Assembly: GCA_964438685.1 (NCBI GenBank)
Contig: CAYTMD010000082.1
Location: 1 to 17,062 of the forward strand
DNA length: 17,062 bases
From: Bog-366 sp964438685
Lineage (GTDB): Bacteria; Acidobacteriota; Terriglobia; UBA7540
Direction of reading: 5' to 3'
Positions 1 to 7,937 of the stretch are shown here, piece after piece. The position numbers and the translations under genes were made by a program. The notes below the pieces were generated by a model. The model was not told the DNA's origin. It made no database searches and saw only the letters and a list, made by a program, of their open reading frames with translations. Each line of letters opens with the position of its first letter. Position 1 is the first letter of the stretch.

Positions 1-3000
1 TCTGTCACTGGCAATGAAATGCGGGAGCTGCCGCTGGTGGGACGTGATGCAACGCAGCTGATCGCGCTCGCACCCGGAATCGCTCCGGCCCCCGGTTCAA
101 GTGCCGGCAGCGACAATGGAATGAATTTTGATCCCAATGGCGGGCGGTATGATCTTACGGATGTTACGCTTGATGGCGTCACGCAGACCGGTCCAGACTT
201 TGAGGAACGGGGTATTGTGTATGTTCCTTCGATTGACGCCATCCAGGAGTTCAAGGTCGAAGAAAACAACTTCAGCGCTGACACAGGTTTCACTGGGTCC
301 ACGATTGTAAAGATGGTTATGCGTTCGGGTACCAACCAGTTCCACGGGAGCGCTTATGAATTTGACCGCAACAACAAACTCGACGCCAACAACACCTTCA
401 GCAATGCGGCCGGCGTTGCCCTTCCCGCATTGCATTGGAACGATTTCGGCGGCACATTCGGCGGACCCATCAAAAAGGACAAAGCGTTTTTCTTCGGCGA
501 CTACGAAGGGACTCGGGAATCCACGTTGAGCGCGTATAACGCCGGTCTTCCCAGCGCGGCGGAACGGACCGGGAATTTCGGCGAGATCTGCGGCGGGGAT
601 GGAATCAACGGTCCGGCGCCAGGTGCCACCTTCAACGCCCAAGGCATGTGCTCTAATCCAAACGGACAGCTCTGGGACCCTTATAGCGGCGTTTATGTCC
701 CGGGGTCCGGTGCGGTCCGCAGCGCCTATATCCCGTTCAATAACCTGACAACCTACATGAGCCCCGGCAGCCCGGCTCTTAACGGCACGCCCTACCAGCT
801 CCCGGCAGCCGCGGGCAACCTGATCAACCCCATGTCCCAGAAGATTATGTCCTATTTCCCATTGCCCACGGCCAATCTGACGTCGCCCGGCTATAACCCG
901 TATAACAACTGGGCGGGCGGCGGGTCGAATCCTAGTGCTAACAATGCCGTGGATGCCAAAGTCGATTATCGCTTTAGCCAGAGCACCACGCTTACCGGGC
1001 GCTTTGCCCACTCCTGGGGAAATAATAACAGCGCTCCATGCTGGGACAACCCCTGGGACCCCTGCAGTGGGTTCCCGGGCCATAGCTGGGCTTGGAACGG
1101 CCAGTTGAGCCTGACTCACAATTTTGGTTCGAACAAAGTGCTCAGCCTAACCTACGGTTTTGCGCGCGGCGGGTTCGTTGATTCAGGGTTTTCCAGCAAA
1201 TTTCCCAGCTACAATCTGGTTTCAGACGTTGGGTTTCCGGCCTCCCTCTATCAGCTGGCTCAGATCCAGGGGGTGGCGACTCCCACGATCGACCTCAACG
1301 GTGCCTACAATTCCCTTTCGAACTACAATGGCAGCAGCATCGGCTCGGCGAACTCCTTGTTTTATGATAGACGTCAATCGCACGATATCCTGGCCAGCCT
1401 GGATTGGATTAGAGGCCACCACGATATCAAGTTCGGCGGAGAGATCCGCATTGCGCAGCAGAATACCTTGGACGTCAACGACCCTGTGGGGGCCTTTACC
1501 TTTAACACTTTGGGAACATCACAAAACTCGACCAACGTGAGTGGCGGTGACGTCATGGCCACCTTCCTCACCGGCGTCAGCGTGGGTGGCAGCGGGGGCA
1601 ACTGGAACATTATTCAGGCTCCGTCCTGGACCGCGAAGACCTGGAGCCTTTACGTGGAGGATTCCTGGCGAGCGACGAATAAGCTGACGGTCAATGCCGG
1701 CCTACGCTATGACATGCAATACCCGGGCACGGAGCGGCATAACCGGCTGGAATATTTCGATCCCACGCTTGCCTCGCCATTGAAGGTCGCGGGGCTGCCC
1801 AGTCTGGTGGGGGGTGATGTTTTTGCTACCTCCTCGAGCCGGGGAATGTATCCGAATCGCTTCTACGGAGCCATCCAGCCTCGCTTGGGGCTTGCTTATC
1901 AGTTGAACAGCAAGACGGTGGTGCGGAGCGGCTTCGGGATCTTCTATGAGTATTACCAGTATGGAGCGGCCGTGCAGGATACCGCCGGCAGCGCTGATGG
2001 CTACATGCCGAGCACACCTTGGATCACCACCTATCAGAACGATGGCGCCACGCCTTTCGGGCCTATCAACAATCCCTTCCCCCTCGGTGTGACGCTTCCC
2101 ACCGGGAATTCGCTCGGGGCATTGACCAATGTCGGCTTAACACCCACCGGTGGAGTGACCTATCCGGGATGGGGGAAGGACCCCGCGGAATATTCCTGGA
2201 ATTTTAGCGTTCAGCGTCAACTTCCGGGGAACATCGTGGTGGAGGGCAGCTACGTGGGGCAGAAGGGGACCCATTTGCTGTTTGGGGGCTACTCCAACAT
2301 CGACCACCTGGGTCCTTCGGTTGAGAGCCTCTCGACGGCGCAAATGACCGCACTTGACACGCTCGTGACCAACCCGTTTTATGGGACGATTACGAATCCG
2401 AACAGTTGCCTGTCAGGGCCCACCGTTCCCGCTTCGCAGCTCGCGCTGCCTTTCCCGCAATTTTGCGGCACTAACAATATCGAGCCGCCCTTTGCGAACT
2501 CGATCTATCACGCGTTGCAGTTGCGGGCGGAGAAGCGCCTTTCGAGCGGCCTGGAGTTCACGGCCAACTACACGTGGTCAAAGGTGATCACCGATACGCC
2601 CTGCAACGGTCAAAACGTTTGCTGGAGGGGCGGCGGCACGCCGGGGATCCAGGATCCGAACCGTCTGTTCGTGGAGCGCAGCGTTGCCACCTACAACGAC
2701 CCGAATTTGCTGAACCTCGCCTACACCTATAAGCTGCCCTTCGGGCAGAAAATGCACTGGGGCTCGAACTGGAAGGGCGTAACCGAGGTGCTTCTCGGCG
2801 GCTGGGAGACCACCGGCATCTGGACCTTTGACACCGGCCAGCCACTCCCGATTACCTGGAACTCTTGCGGGACACCGATTCCAAGCTACGGCTGCCAGCA
2901 TCTCGATCTGGTAGGGAAGCTGCAGAAAAATCCGGGCGTGAATATCAACCAATACTTCGCCAATGCAAATTCGGTGCTTCAAGCACCCGCTCAGTTCACC

Positions 3001-3273
3001 CTTGGGACCGCTCCCCAGCTAACCCAAGTTTACTCACCGGGCGCACGGAATGCCAACCTCGCCATTTACAAGAACTTCAACTTAAGGCGGCTCCGCGAAG
3101 GCAGCTCCTTGCAGTTTCGGGCTGAAAGCATTAACGCTTTCAACCACGTCCAATATGGCGCCCCCAATACGACGTTTGGGACCCCTGACTCTCCGAACCC
3201 TCAGTTCGGGGTGATCAGCTCGCAGTTGAACTCGCCCCGGCAGATCCAGCTCGGGTTGAAACTATACTTTTAA
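1..3273 (+). CDS. Oar-like TonB-dependent receptor, 5'-truncated by window edge
   Basis: Outer-membrane receptor, probably for import of oligosaccharides, peptides or similar large substrates; the ligand cannot be read from sequence. The frame is open to base 1 (S-V-T-G-N-E before the first Met at 19), so the ATG at 19 is not the true start. Visible plug signatures are M-R-E-L-P-L-V-G-R followed by a 'LAPGI' segment, 'LDGVTQTG' near residue 58, 'IDAIQEFKVEENNFSAD' near residue 80 and 'MRSGTNQFHGSAYEF' near residue 105. These match the plug of Oar/CarboxypepD_reg-type receptors, which are strongly expanded in Acidobacteriota. The remainder is a long beta-barrel rich in aromatic/Asn strands, and the protein ends in Y-F, the expected C-terminal aromatic of outer-membrane barrels. 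The signal peptide and carboxypeptidase-regulatory-like domain (about 150 residues in relatives) would lie upstream of the window. The gene stands alone, with a hairpin shortly after the stop. Confidence 0.93.
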   Translation, partial: SVTGNEMRELPLVGRDATQLIALAPGIAPAPGSSAGSDNGMNFDPNGGRYDLTDVTLDGVTQTGPDFEERGIVYVPSIDAIQEFKVEENNFSADTGFTGSTIVKMVMRSGTNQFHGSAYEFDRNNKLDANNTFSNAAGVALPALHWNDFGGTFGGPIKKDKAFFFGDYEGTRESTLSAYNAGLPSAAERTGNFGEICGGDGINGPAPGATFNAQGMCSNPNGQLWDPYSGVYVPGSGAVRSAYIPFNNLTTYMSPGSPALNGTPYQLPAAAGNLINPMSQKIMSYFPLPTANLTSPGYNPYNNWAGGGSNPSANNAVDAKVDYRFSQSTTLTGRFAHSWGNNNSAPCWDNPWDPCSGFPGHSWAWNGQLSLTHNFGSNKVLSLTYGFARGGFVDSGFSSKFPSYNLVSDVGFPASLYQLAQIQGVATPTIDLNGAYNSLSNYNGSSIGSANSLFYDRRQSHDILASLDWIRGHHDIKFGGEIRIAQQNTLDVNDPVGAFTFNTLGTSQNSTNVSGGDVMATFLTGVSVGGSGGNWNIIQAPSWTAKTWSLYVEDSWRATNKLTVNAGLRYDMQYPGTERHNRLEYFDPTLASPLKVAGLPSLVGGDVFATSSSRGMYPNRFYGAIQPRLGLAYQLNSKTVVRSGFGIFYEYYQYGAAVQDTAGSADGYMPSTPWITTYQNDGATPFGPINNPFPLGVTLPTGNSLGALTNVGLTPTGGVTYPGWGKDPAEYSWNFSVQRQLPGNIVVEGSYVGQKGTHLLFGGYSNIDHLGPSVESLSTAQMTALDTLVTNPFYGTITNPNSCLSGPTVPASQLALPFPQFCGTNNIEPPFANSIYHALQLRAEKRLSSGLEFTANYTWSKVITDTPCNGQNVCWRGGGTPGIQDPNRLFVERSVATYNDPNLLNLAYTYKLPFGQKMHWGSNWKGVTEVLLGGWETTGIWTFDTGQPLPITWNSCGTPIPSYGCQHLDLVGKLQKNPGVNINQYFANANSVLQAPAQFTLGTAPQLTQVYSPGARNANLAIYKNFNLRRLREGSSLQFRAESINAFNHVQYGAPNTTFGTPDSPNPQFGVISSQLNSPRQIQLGLKLYF

Positions 3274-3287
3274 TCCCTGTAGGACTT

Positions 3288-3318
3288 CAGGGGCGGCACA
3301 ATTCTCGCGCCGCCCCTG
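3288..3318 (+). terminator. Hairpin after the TonB receptor gene, possible terminator
   Basis: A perfect 10-bp inverted repeat, CAGGGGCGGC (3288-3297) and GCCGCCCCTG (3309-3318), encloses an 11-nt loop and starts 15 nt after the receptor stop codon. Position and GC-rich stem suit a transcription terminator, but no T-run follows. It may therefore be a factor-assisted terminator or an mRNA 3'-end stabiliser. Confidence 0.45.
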
Positions 3319-3389
3319 CGATTCCTGCCTCTCACCCCCCGTTTGCGTACGGATTTATGCTTGGCGACAGAAGTGTTTGCGCATTCCTT

Positions 3390-3428
3390 TGTAGCGGCGG
3401 CCTCCGACCGCAGTCCGGAGTCTCTACA
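3390..3428. repeat. Short intergenic element with TGTAG/CTACA ends, copy 1
   Basis: A 39-bp element has inverted ends TGTAG (3390-3394) and CTACA (3424-3428). It contains the 18-bp core GCGGCGGCCTCCGACCGC (3394-3411), which recurs identically and in direct orientation at 3590-3607. The paired ends and GC-rich core suggest a small dispersed palindromic repeat rather than coding sequence. Confidence 0.55.
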
Positions 3429-3482
3429 TTCTGTCGTGCGCTACCTCGCGCGCCGGAAACCACCCCCGGCGCGAGCGCGCCG

Positions 3483-3564
3483 CCCCTCCTGATTCAGGAG
3501 GGGAGTTTTAACGGCTCCCCTCCTCAGATGAGGAGGGGTGGCGCCCCGGGCGACGGGGTGGTGC
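3483..3564. repeat. Cluster of three palindromes (REP/BIME-like)
   Basis: Two related, nearly perfect palindromes stand 13 bases apart: CCCCTCCTGA/TCAGGAGGGG (3483-3492 with 3494-3503) and CCCCTCCTCA/TGAGGAGGGG (3517-3526 with 3529-3538). A shorter stem, CCCCG (3544-3548) with CGGGG (3554-3558), follows. The heptamer GGGGTGG occurs twice (3535-3541 and 3555-3561). Tandem, alternating palindromes in an intergenic gap resemble REP/BIME elements mobilised by RAYT transposases. That identity is inference; no RAYT gene is in the window. Confidence 0.6.
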
Positions 3565-3575
3565 TGAGCGGGAAA

Positions 3576-3634
3576 TGTAGAAACTTGAGGCGGCGGCCTC
3601 CGACCGCCGTCGCCGATCGGAAATCGACGTTACA
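3576..3634. repeat. Short intergenic element, copy 2
   Basis: The second copy of the 18-bp core (3590-3607) sits between TGTAG (3576-3580) and TACA (3631-3634), the same arrangement as copy 1 but with a longer and more diverged body. The core here can fold into a hairpin, CGGCGG (3591-3596) with CCGCCG (3604-3609). Both copies are in direct orientation and flank the CCCCTCC palindrome cluster, as if that cluster had inserted between them or all belong to one composite repeat. Confidence 0.5.
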
Positions 3635-3809
3635 ATTTATGGCGCGCTGTATTGATAGATGTGTTGATATTTCCAGGGTATGTCCCAAGCACGACGCCGA
3701 GCAAAAAATCCTGGAGCTACGCCAGCCGCCGAACCGGGTGTGGTAAAGTCCGAATCGGCGCCATCGACGCCATGGCAGGCCTAAAGTGAATTTCAGGAGA
3801 AACACTTCC

Positions 3810-5201
3810 ATGATTAATCGCAGACGTTTCTTAAGAAACAGCGCGCTTGGTATAACCACAGCCGCGACCGCGGCCGGAATGGGCGGCAAGCTTTCGGCAA
3901 GCGGCGCGTCCACTGACGGAGTCCATTTTCATCAGACGAGCTTCGACGCCAACCCCGCGGGTTGGACCGCCTGGAGCGTCCGGGCGGAAACTACGCCTCG
4001 GACCTTTGTTGATCCGGCCGTCTCCCGTGGCGGCTCCGGCTCGCTCGTAGTCTCCGGAGACGGAAATATTGCCGCCTTCGGTGGTTGGCAGCGGACCCTC
4101 ACCGGCATCAAGGAAGGCGCGTGGTACAGGTTTGTGGCCCACTACCGGGCCGTCGGCGTGACCAGCGAAAATTGGCAGATCGTTCCGGACCTTTACTGGC
4201 AAAAGCCTGGCGGCACCGAGATCGGAAATGACGACCGCGTGGATTATGCCGCCCGTTCCGTGCGTAAAGGCGAATGGACCGAGGTGAGTCTCGAAGTCCC
4301 GGCGCCGGCTGGGGCAACCTACGTTGTTGTGGAACTTTTCCTGGCCCACGCGGCATTGGGCATCGTCTGGTGGGGCGACATTTCCTTTGATGAGATCCCT
4401 GCGCCACAACCGCGCAAGGTGACAATCGCCACGATCAACCTGAAGCCGTCGAATACGGGCACGGTCACTGAAAGTGTGCGGCAGTTCGTCGAGACGGCGA
4501 AGCGCCTGGCTCCCGCTCACACTGACCTTATTGTGCTGCCCGAGGGCATTAGCGTGGTGGGTGTGGACCCGAGTGGCCTCATCTGCGGGCAGGTTGCCGA
4601 ACCGGTGCCGGGCCCCACCACCGCCCAACTGGGGGAATTGGCCCGGGCCAAGCACTCCTACGTTGCCGCCGGCCTGTATGAGCGGGAACGCGGCGCCTCA
4701 TACAACACTGCCGTGCTCATTGACCGCGAGGGCAAGCTGGTAGGCAAGTATCGCAAGGTGTTCCTTCCGCGGGGGGAGATGGTGCAATTGACTCCGGGAA
4801 ATGAGTTCCCAGTTTTCACCACGGATTTTGGCACGGTCGGCATGATGATCTGTTATGACGTTTATTACACGGAGCCGGCACGCCAACTCGCTCAGCGAGG
4901 GGCGGAAATCATCCTGCTGCCGATCTGGGGCGGGGACCAGACGCTGGGGGCCGCGCGCGCCATCGAGAACCAGGTATTCCTTGTCAGTTCCGGCTACGAT
5001 TACCCCACCTACATCATGGACAATAATGGGAAGCGGATCGCCGAAGCGCGCGAGCGCGGAACCGCAGCGGTGGCTACCATCGATTTGAACGGGCCCAATT
5101 TCTATCCGGATGGGGCAAGTGACTGGAAGGACCGCCGTATGCGCGAGCTCAGGCCGGAAGTGGTGAGGAATTTCCTGTATTCCGGCGGGAAGACGAAATA
5201 A
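3810..5201 (+). CDS. Tat-exported nitrilase-superfamily carbon-nitrogen hydrolase
   Basis: A 463-residue exported amidohydrolase that should cleave a non-peptide C-N bond (amide, nitrile or carbamoyl); the substrate is unknown. The start is ATG 3810, preceded by AGGAGA at 3795-3800; a GTG 24 bases upstream would only add residues ahead of the signal. Residues 3-9 (N-R-R-R-F-L-R) form a twin-arginine motif followed by a hydrophobic Ala/Thr stretch. Residues ~36-198 look like a beta-sandwich carbohydrate-binding-type domain ('DANPAGW', then 'WWGDISFDEI' at its end). Residues ~203-440 are the nitrilase fold with the Glu-Lys-Cys triad all visible: E245 in LPEG, K316 in YRKVFLP, C348 in MICYD. A typical nitrilase is ~270-350 residues and cytoplasmic, so the export signal plus N-terminal domain is unusual. 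There is no operon partner: repeats lie upstream and 245 bases separate it from trxB. Confidence 0.88.
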   Translation: MINRRRFLRNSALGITTAATAAGMGGKLSASGASTDGVHFHQTSFDANPAGWTAWSVRAETTPRTFVDPAVSRGGSGSLVVSGDGNIAAFGGWQRTLTGIKEGAWYRFVAHYRAVGVTSENWQIVPDLYWQKPGGTEIGNDDRVDYAARSVRKGEWTEVSLEVPAPAGATYVVVELFLAHAALGIVWWGDISFDEIPAPQPRKVTIATINLKPSNTGTVTESVRQFVETAKRLAPAHTDLIVLPEGISVVGVDPSGLICGQVAEPVPGPTTAQLGELARAKHSYVAAGLYERERGASYNTAVLIDREGKLVGKYRKVFLPRGEMVQLTPGNEFPVFTTDFGTVGMMICYDVYYTEPARQLAQRGAEIILLPIWGGDQTLGAARAIENQVFLVSSGYDYPTYIMDNNGKRIAEARERGTAAVATIDLNGPNFYPDGASDWKDRRMRELRPEVVRNFLYSGGKTK

Positions 5202-5270
5202 GGAACACTGATTTTACCTCAGAGCAGCGAATTCGTAACTTCGAGCCAGATAGCTCCGTTCAGATAGTTC

Positions 5271-5302
5271 CGCCGCTGCGAATAATTCAGCTTGCAGCGG
5301 CG
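5271..5302 (+). terminator. Hairpin downstream of the nitrilase-family gene
   Basis: A perfect 9-bp inverted repeat, CGCCGCTGC (5271-5279) and GCAGCGGCG (5294-5302), encloses a 14-nt loop that itself carries GAAT/ATTC. It begins 70 nt after the stop codon and no T-run follows. It could be a factor-dependent terminator or simply RNA structure. Confidence 0.3.
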
Positions 5303-5391
5303 CTGGCCCTTGGCCGAATGGCATTCGCCCCCACGCCGGCCCCCGAATCCCTAACCACGAATCCCGATTTCCGGCCTGTACGGGACAAATG

Positions 5392-5418
5392 CTATCGGGT
5401 AAGATAGGCGTTTCTATC
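5392..5418. promoter_or_regulatory. Possible operator upstream of trxB: three 11-bp-phased boxes
   Basis: CTATC (5392), GATAG (5403) and CTATC (5414) alternate in orientation with exactly 11 bp between starts, giving two overlapping 5-6-5 inverted repeats. They cover a -10-like TAAGAT at 5400-5405, ahead of the trxB start at 5447. One helical turn of spacing suits a dimeric regulator bound on one DNA face. The half-sites are only 5 bp, so chance is not excluded. Confidence 0.3.
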
Positions 5419-5446
5419 AAAATTGTACTGGGAGATGAACGCCGAC

Positions 5447-6367
5447 ATGCGCAATGTAGTGATTATTGGTTCTGGATGCGCGGGCCTGACCGCCGCCATC
5501 TATGCGGCGCGGGCCAATTTGAAGCCGCTGCTGATTCGTGGAGTGGAAGCCGGCGGGCAATTAACCCTGACCACGCTGGTGGAGAACTTTCCGGGGTTCC
5601 CCAAAGGTATCCAGGGGCCGGAATTGATCGATCTGATGCAGAAGCAAGCCACCGAGTTCGGCACGGAATTCCTGGAAGGTAACGTGGAAAAAGTGGACCT
5701 TTCCAAGCGACCCTTCGTGCTTGACGTGGGCCATGAGCGGTTGGAAACCATGACGCTCATCATTGCCTCGGGAGCGTCGGCCAAGCTCCTGGGTCTGGAA
5801 TCCGAACGCAAGTTGCTGGGGCACGGAGTCTCCACTTGCGCCACTTGTGACGGCTACTTCTTTCGCGGAAAGGAAGTTGTGGTGGTGGGTGGCGGCGACA
5901 CGGCAGCGGAAGATGCGCTGTTCCTTACGCGCTATGCCACCACGGTTAACATTGTTCATCGCCGCGACCAGTTGCGCGCCTCCAAAATCATGCAGGACCG
6001 CCTTCGCCGGAACGACAAGATCAAGTTTATCTGGAATTCCACCGTGGAGGATATTCTGGATGCCGACAAGCGCGAGGTTTCGGGGATAAAGCTCCGTAAT
6101 CTCAAGACGCAGGAAGAAGCCCTCAAGCCGGTGGACGGAGTCTTTATCGGGATCGGGCATGAGCCCAACACCAGCTTGTTCCGCGGGCAATTGGAAGTCG
6201 ACGACCTCGGATATCTTGTTACCCGGGAAGGGTCGAAAACCAACATCCCGGGCGTTTTTGCCGCTGGCGATGTGAAAGACCGTGTTTACCGGCAAGCGAT
6301 CACCGCGGCGGGATCAGGTTGCATGGCGGCGATTGAGGCCGAGAGGTTTTTGGAAGCAGAGAGCTGA
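5447..6367 (+). CDS. trxB: Thioredoxin reductase (NADPH)
   Basis: A 306-residue cytoplasmic flavoenzyme that passes electrons from NADPH through FAD and a redox disulfide to thioredoxin. The full domain set is visible: N-terminal FAD loop 'VIIGSGCAGLTAA', active site CATCDG with C131 and C134, NADPH loop 'VVVGGGDTAAEDA' near 145-157, the NADP 2'-phosphate motif HRRDQLRAS at 171-179, and C-terminal FAD motif 'GVFAAGDVKD'. Length is normal for the low-molecular-weight bacterial type. The start at 5447 gives the family N-terminus M-R-N-V-V-I-I-G, with GGGAG at 5430-5434 upstream. An ATG at 5435 and a TTG at 5423 are in frame but add unusual residues. The FAD loop has Cys where most homologues have Pro (GSGPAG). 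Confidence 0.95.
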   Translation: MRNVVIIGSGCAGLTAAIYAARANLKPLLIRGVEAGGQLTLTTLVENFPGFPKGIQGPELIDLMQKQATEFGTEFLEGNVEKVDLSKRPFVLDVGHERLETMTLIIASGASAKLLGLESERKLLGHGVSTCATCDGYFFRGKEVVVVGGGDTAAEDALFLTRYATTVNIVHRRDQLRASKIMQDRLRRNDKIKFIWNSTVEDILDADKREVSGIKLRNLKTQEEALKPVDGVFIGIGHEPNTSLFRGQLEVDDLGYLVTREGSKTNIPGVFAAGDVKDRVYRQAITAAGSGCMAAIEAERFLEAES

Positions 6368-6438
6368 GAGAGAAACTCCATTCTTGGGAGCAGGCGTAGG
6401 CACAAATGCGCACCGATTTTGAGCCCAGGGAGGCATGG

Positions 6439-6780
6439 GTGATAAAAATCAGCATCCTATATCCAAACAACAAGAACGTCCGATTCGATATGGGCTATTA
6501 CATTGAGAAGCACATGCCACTGGCAATTAAGCTCCTAAGTGTGCATCCCGGCTTCAAAGGTGTTTCAGTCGAGCGCGGGCTTGGGGGCGCTGCCCCCGGC
6601 ACAGACGCTGCATACGTAGCAATGTGCCACTTTCTATTCGACTCGGTCGAGAACTTTGGGGCTGCCTTTGAGCCCAACGCGAGTGTACTTCAAGGTGATA
6701 TACCGAACTACACAGACGCAGCACCAGTTATTCAGCTCAGCGAAGTTCTCATGTACTCGATAGGTGGAACCTGCGAATGA
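6439..6780 (+). CDS. EthD family protein
   Basis: A 113-residue ferredoxin-like dimeric alpha/beta-barrel protein of the EthD family (TIGR02118 type). The name comes from a gene in an ether-degradation cluster, but most members have no assigned reaction. Visible family features are an N-terminal 'IKISILYPN', 'YYIEKHMPLAIKLL', 'GVSVERGLGGAAPGT', and a C-terminal 'GDIPNYTDAAPVIQLSEV'. The preferred start is GTG 6439, which sits 5 nt after a strong AGGGAGG (6427-6433) and gives the family's usual short N-terminus. An upstream ATG at 6406 would add 11 residues that relatives lack. The gene and the following ~150 bases look more AT-rich than their neighbours, which might mean later acquisition. 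It lies 71 bases after trxB on the same strand; no functional link is evident. Confidence 0.85.
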   Translation: MIKISILYPNNKNVRFDMGYYIEKHMPLAIKLLSVHPGFKGVSVERGLGGAAPGTDAAYVAMCHFLFDSVENFGAAFEPNASVLQGDIPNYTDAAPVIQLSEVLMYSIGGTCE

Positions 6781-6929
6781 TTCTCGCGGCTGTCTAGTGG
6801 CTATGGACAAGTGAGTTCTTTCTTGCAGCCGATGTTTCACAACGGGTCTCAATCCAGACGAGACCACTAGTCCCAGAACCCTTTGCTTGTATTCCGCTTC
6901 AACAAATTGTAAGGTTCCATTCTTAAACC

Positions 6930-7841
6930 ATGTTGCGTTCTCTCCTGCTCTATCTTTCCGAACTCGACAGTCCAAAGAAACTCCTAACGGGCAACCCGCT
7001 TGGACGCCGCTTGGCCTCGCGATTCATTGCCGGCGAGGAGTTGGATGATGCCCTCCGGGTGGTCCGCCGGCTCAATAGCGAAGGGTTTAAGGTGACGCTT
7101 GATTGCCTGGGCGAGAGCGTCCACGAAGCTGCTGCCGCCGACGCGGCTTGCCAGACTTACCTGCAGCTTCTTGACCGGCTCGCGGCAGAGAAGCTTGACT
7201 CGCACGTCTCCGTGAAGCTCACTCAACTGGGCTTGGCCATTGACGAAGGGTTGGCGCGGCGCAACCTCGCCCGCCTTGCGGAGAGCGCGGCCCGGCACAA
7301 CAATTTCGTGCGGGTTGATATGGAAGGCTCGGCATTTACCGACTCCACACTGCGGGTGTTCAGTTCCGTGGACGCACCGCGCGAGGTCATGGGAATCGCC
7401 ATTCAGTCATACCTCCGCCGCACCGGTACCGACGTGGACGAGTTGCTCAAGCGCGGGGTGCAAATTCGGTTGGTAAAAGGCGCCTACAAGGAACCCCCGG
7501 AAATCGCTTTTGCCAGCAAGCGCGACGTGGACCTGAGCTACCAAAAGCTTACGGAAAGACTTCTCACCAGCGGAATTTATCATGCCATTGCCACTCACGA
7601 CGAACGGATCATTGAATCTACGGAACAATTCGCGCGCACGCATGCAATCTTGCCGGAGAAATTTGAATTCCAATTGCTGTACGGCATCCGGCGGCAGCTC
7701 CAGCGGGCACTGATCAAGGAAGGCTGGCGTGTGCGTCTGTACGTTCCTTACGGGCAGGAGTGGTATGCTTACTTTATGCGCCGGCTCGCGGAAAGGCCGG
7801 CCAACGTGCTATTTCTGATGCGCAACCTCTTCCGGGCTTGA
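6930..7841 (+). CDS. Proline dehydrogenase (monofunctional)
   Basis: A 303-residue FAD-dependent (beta/alpha)8 enzyme that oxidises proline to 1-pyrroline-5-carboxylate, the first step of proline catabolism, passing electrons to the respiratory chain. Signatures in order: 'VSVKLTQLG' near 93-101 with K96, 'VRVDMEG' near 127-133, 'IRLVKGAYKE' near 179-188, ATHD at 221-224, 'FEFQLLYGIR' near 245-254, 'YVPYG' at 271-275, and the substrate-carboxylate-binding RRLAER at 284-289 followed by 'PAN'. Length matches stand-alone bacterial PRODH (often named PutA or PutB domain). The partner P5C dehydrogenase is not in the window. The start ATG 6930 gives the common N-terminus M-L-R-S-L-L-L-Y-L-S, although only a distant AAGG at 6911-6914 could act as ribosome site. 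Confidence 0.93.
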   Translation: MLRSLLLYLSELDSPKKLLTGNPLGRRLASRFIAGEELDDALRVVRRLNSEGFKVTLDCLGESVHEAAAADAACQTYLQLLDRLAAEKLDSHVSVKLTQLGLAIDEGLARRNLARLAESAARHNNFVRVDMEGSAFTDSTLRVFSSVDAPREVMGIAIQSYLRRTGTDVDELLKRGVQIRLVKGAYKEPPEIAFASKRDVDLSYQKLTERLLTSGIYHAIATHDERIIESTEQFARTHAILPEKFEFQLLYGIRRQLQRALIKEGWRVRLYVPYGQEWYAYFMRRLAERPANVLFLMRNLFRA

Positions 7842-7937
7842 AAAGGCAGAGACAAGCGACGAACTGATCTGTCAAGAGCTTTGATAGCAGGTCTGCACGA
7901 CTTGCCTGCTCGTGACTTGTCATTTGTCACTGAACTT

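Larger units (their letters stand above)
3274..3809. other. Gene-free stretch with intergenic repeats
   Basis: There is no convincing gene between the receptor and the nitrilase-family gene. The stretch contains the post-receptor hairpin, two copies of a GGCGGCCTCCGACC-containing element, and a pair of CCCCTCC palindromes between them. The last ~170 bases should hold the promoter of the downstream gene. A weak -10-like TAAAGT at 3744-3749 is visible, without a credible -35. A 129-codon open frame at 3357-3746 runs straight through the repeats and is judged spurious. Confidence 0.7.

Noticed and set aside
97..1119. 340-codon minus-strand open frame opposite the TonB receptor
   Set aside because: It lies wholly antisense to a strongly recognisable receptor, shows no family features and is a by-product of GC-rich codon use.
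3357..3746. 129-codon plus-strand open frame in the intergenic region
   Set aside because: It translates palindromic repeats, has no ribosome-binding site, and its sequence repeats the CCTCCGACCGC element twice.
3700..3809. A conventional promoter for the nitrilase-family gene (TAAAGT at 3744-3749)
   Set aside because: No -35 at a suitable distance and a poor -10 match; not enough to list as a promoter.
3831..4655. 274-codon minus-strand open frame
   Set aside because: Antisense shadow of the nitrilase-family gene, whose triad and signal peptide are clear.
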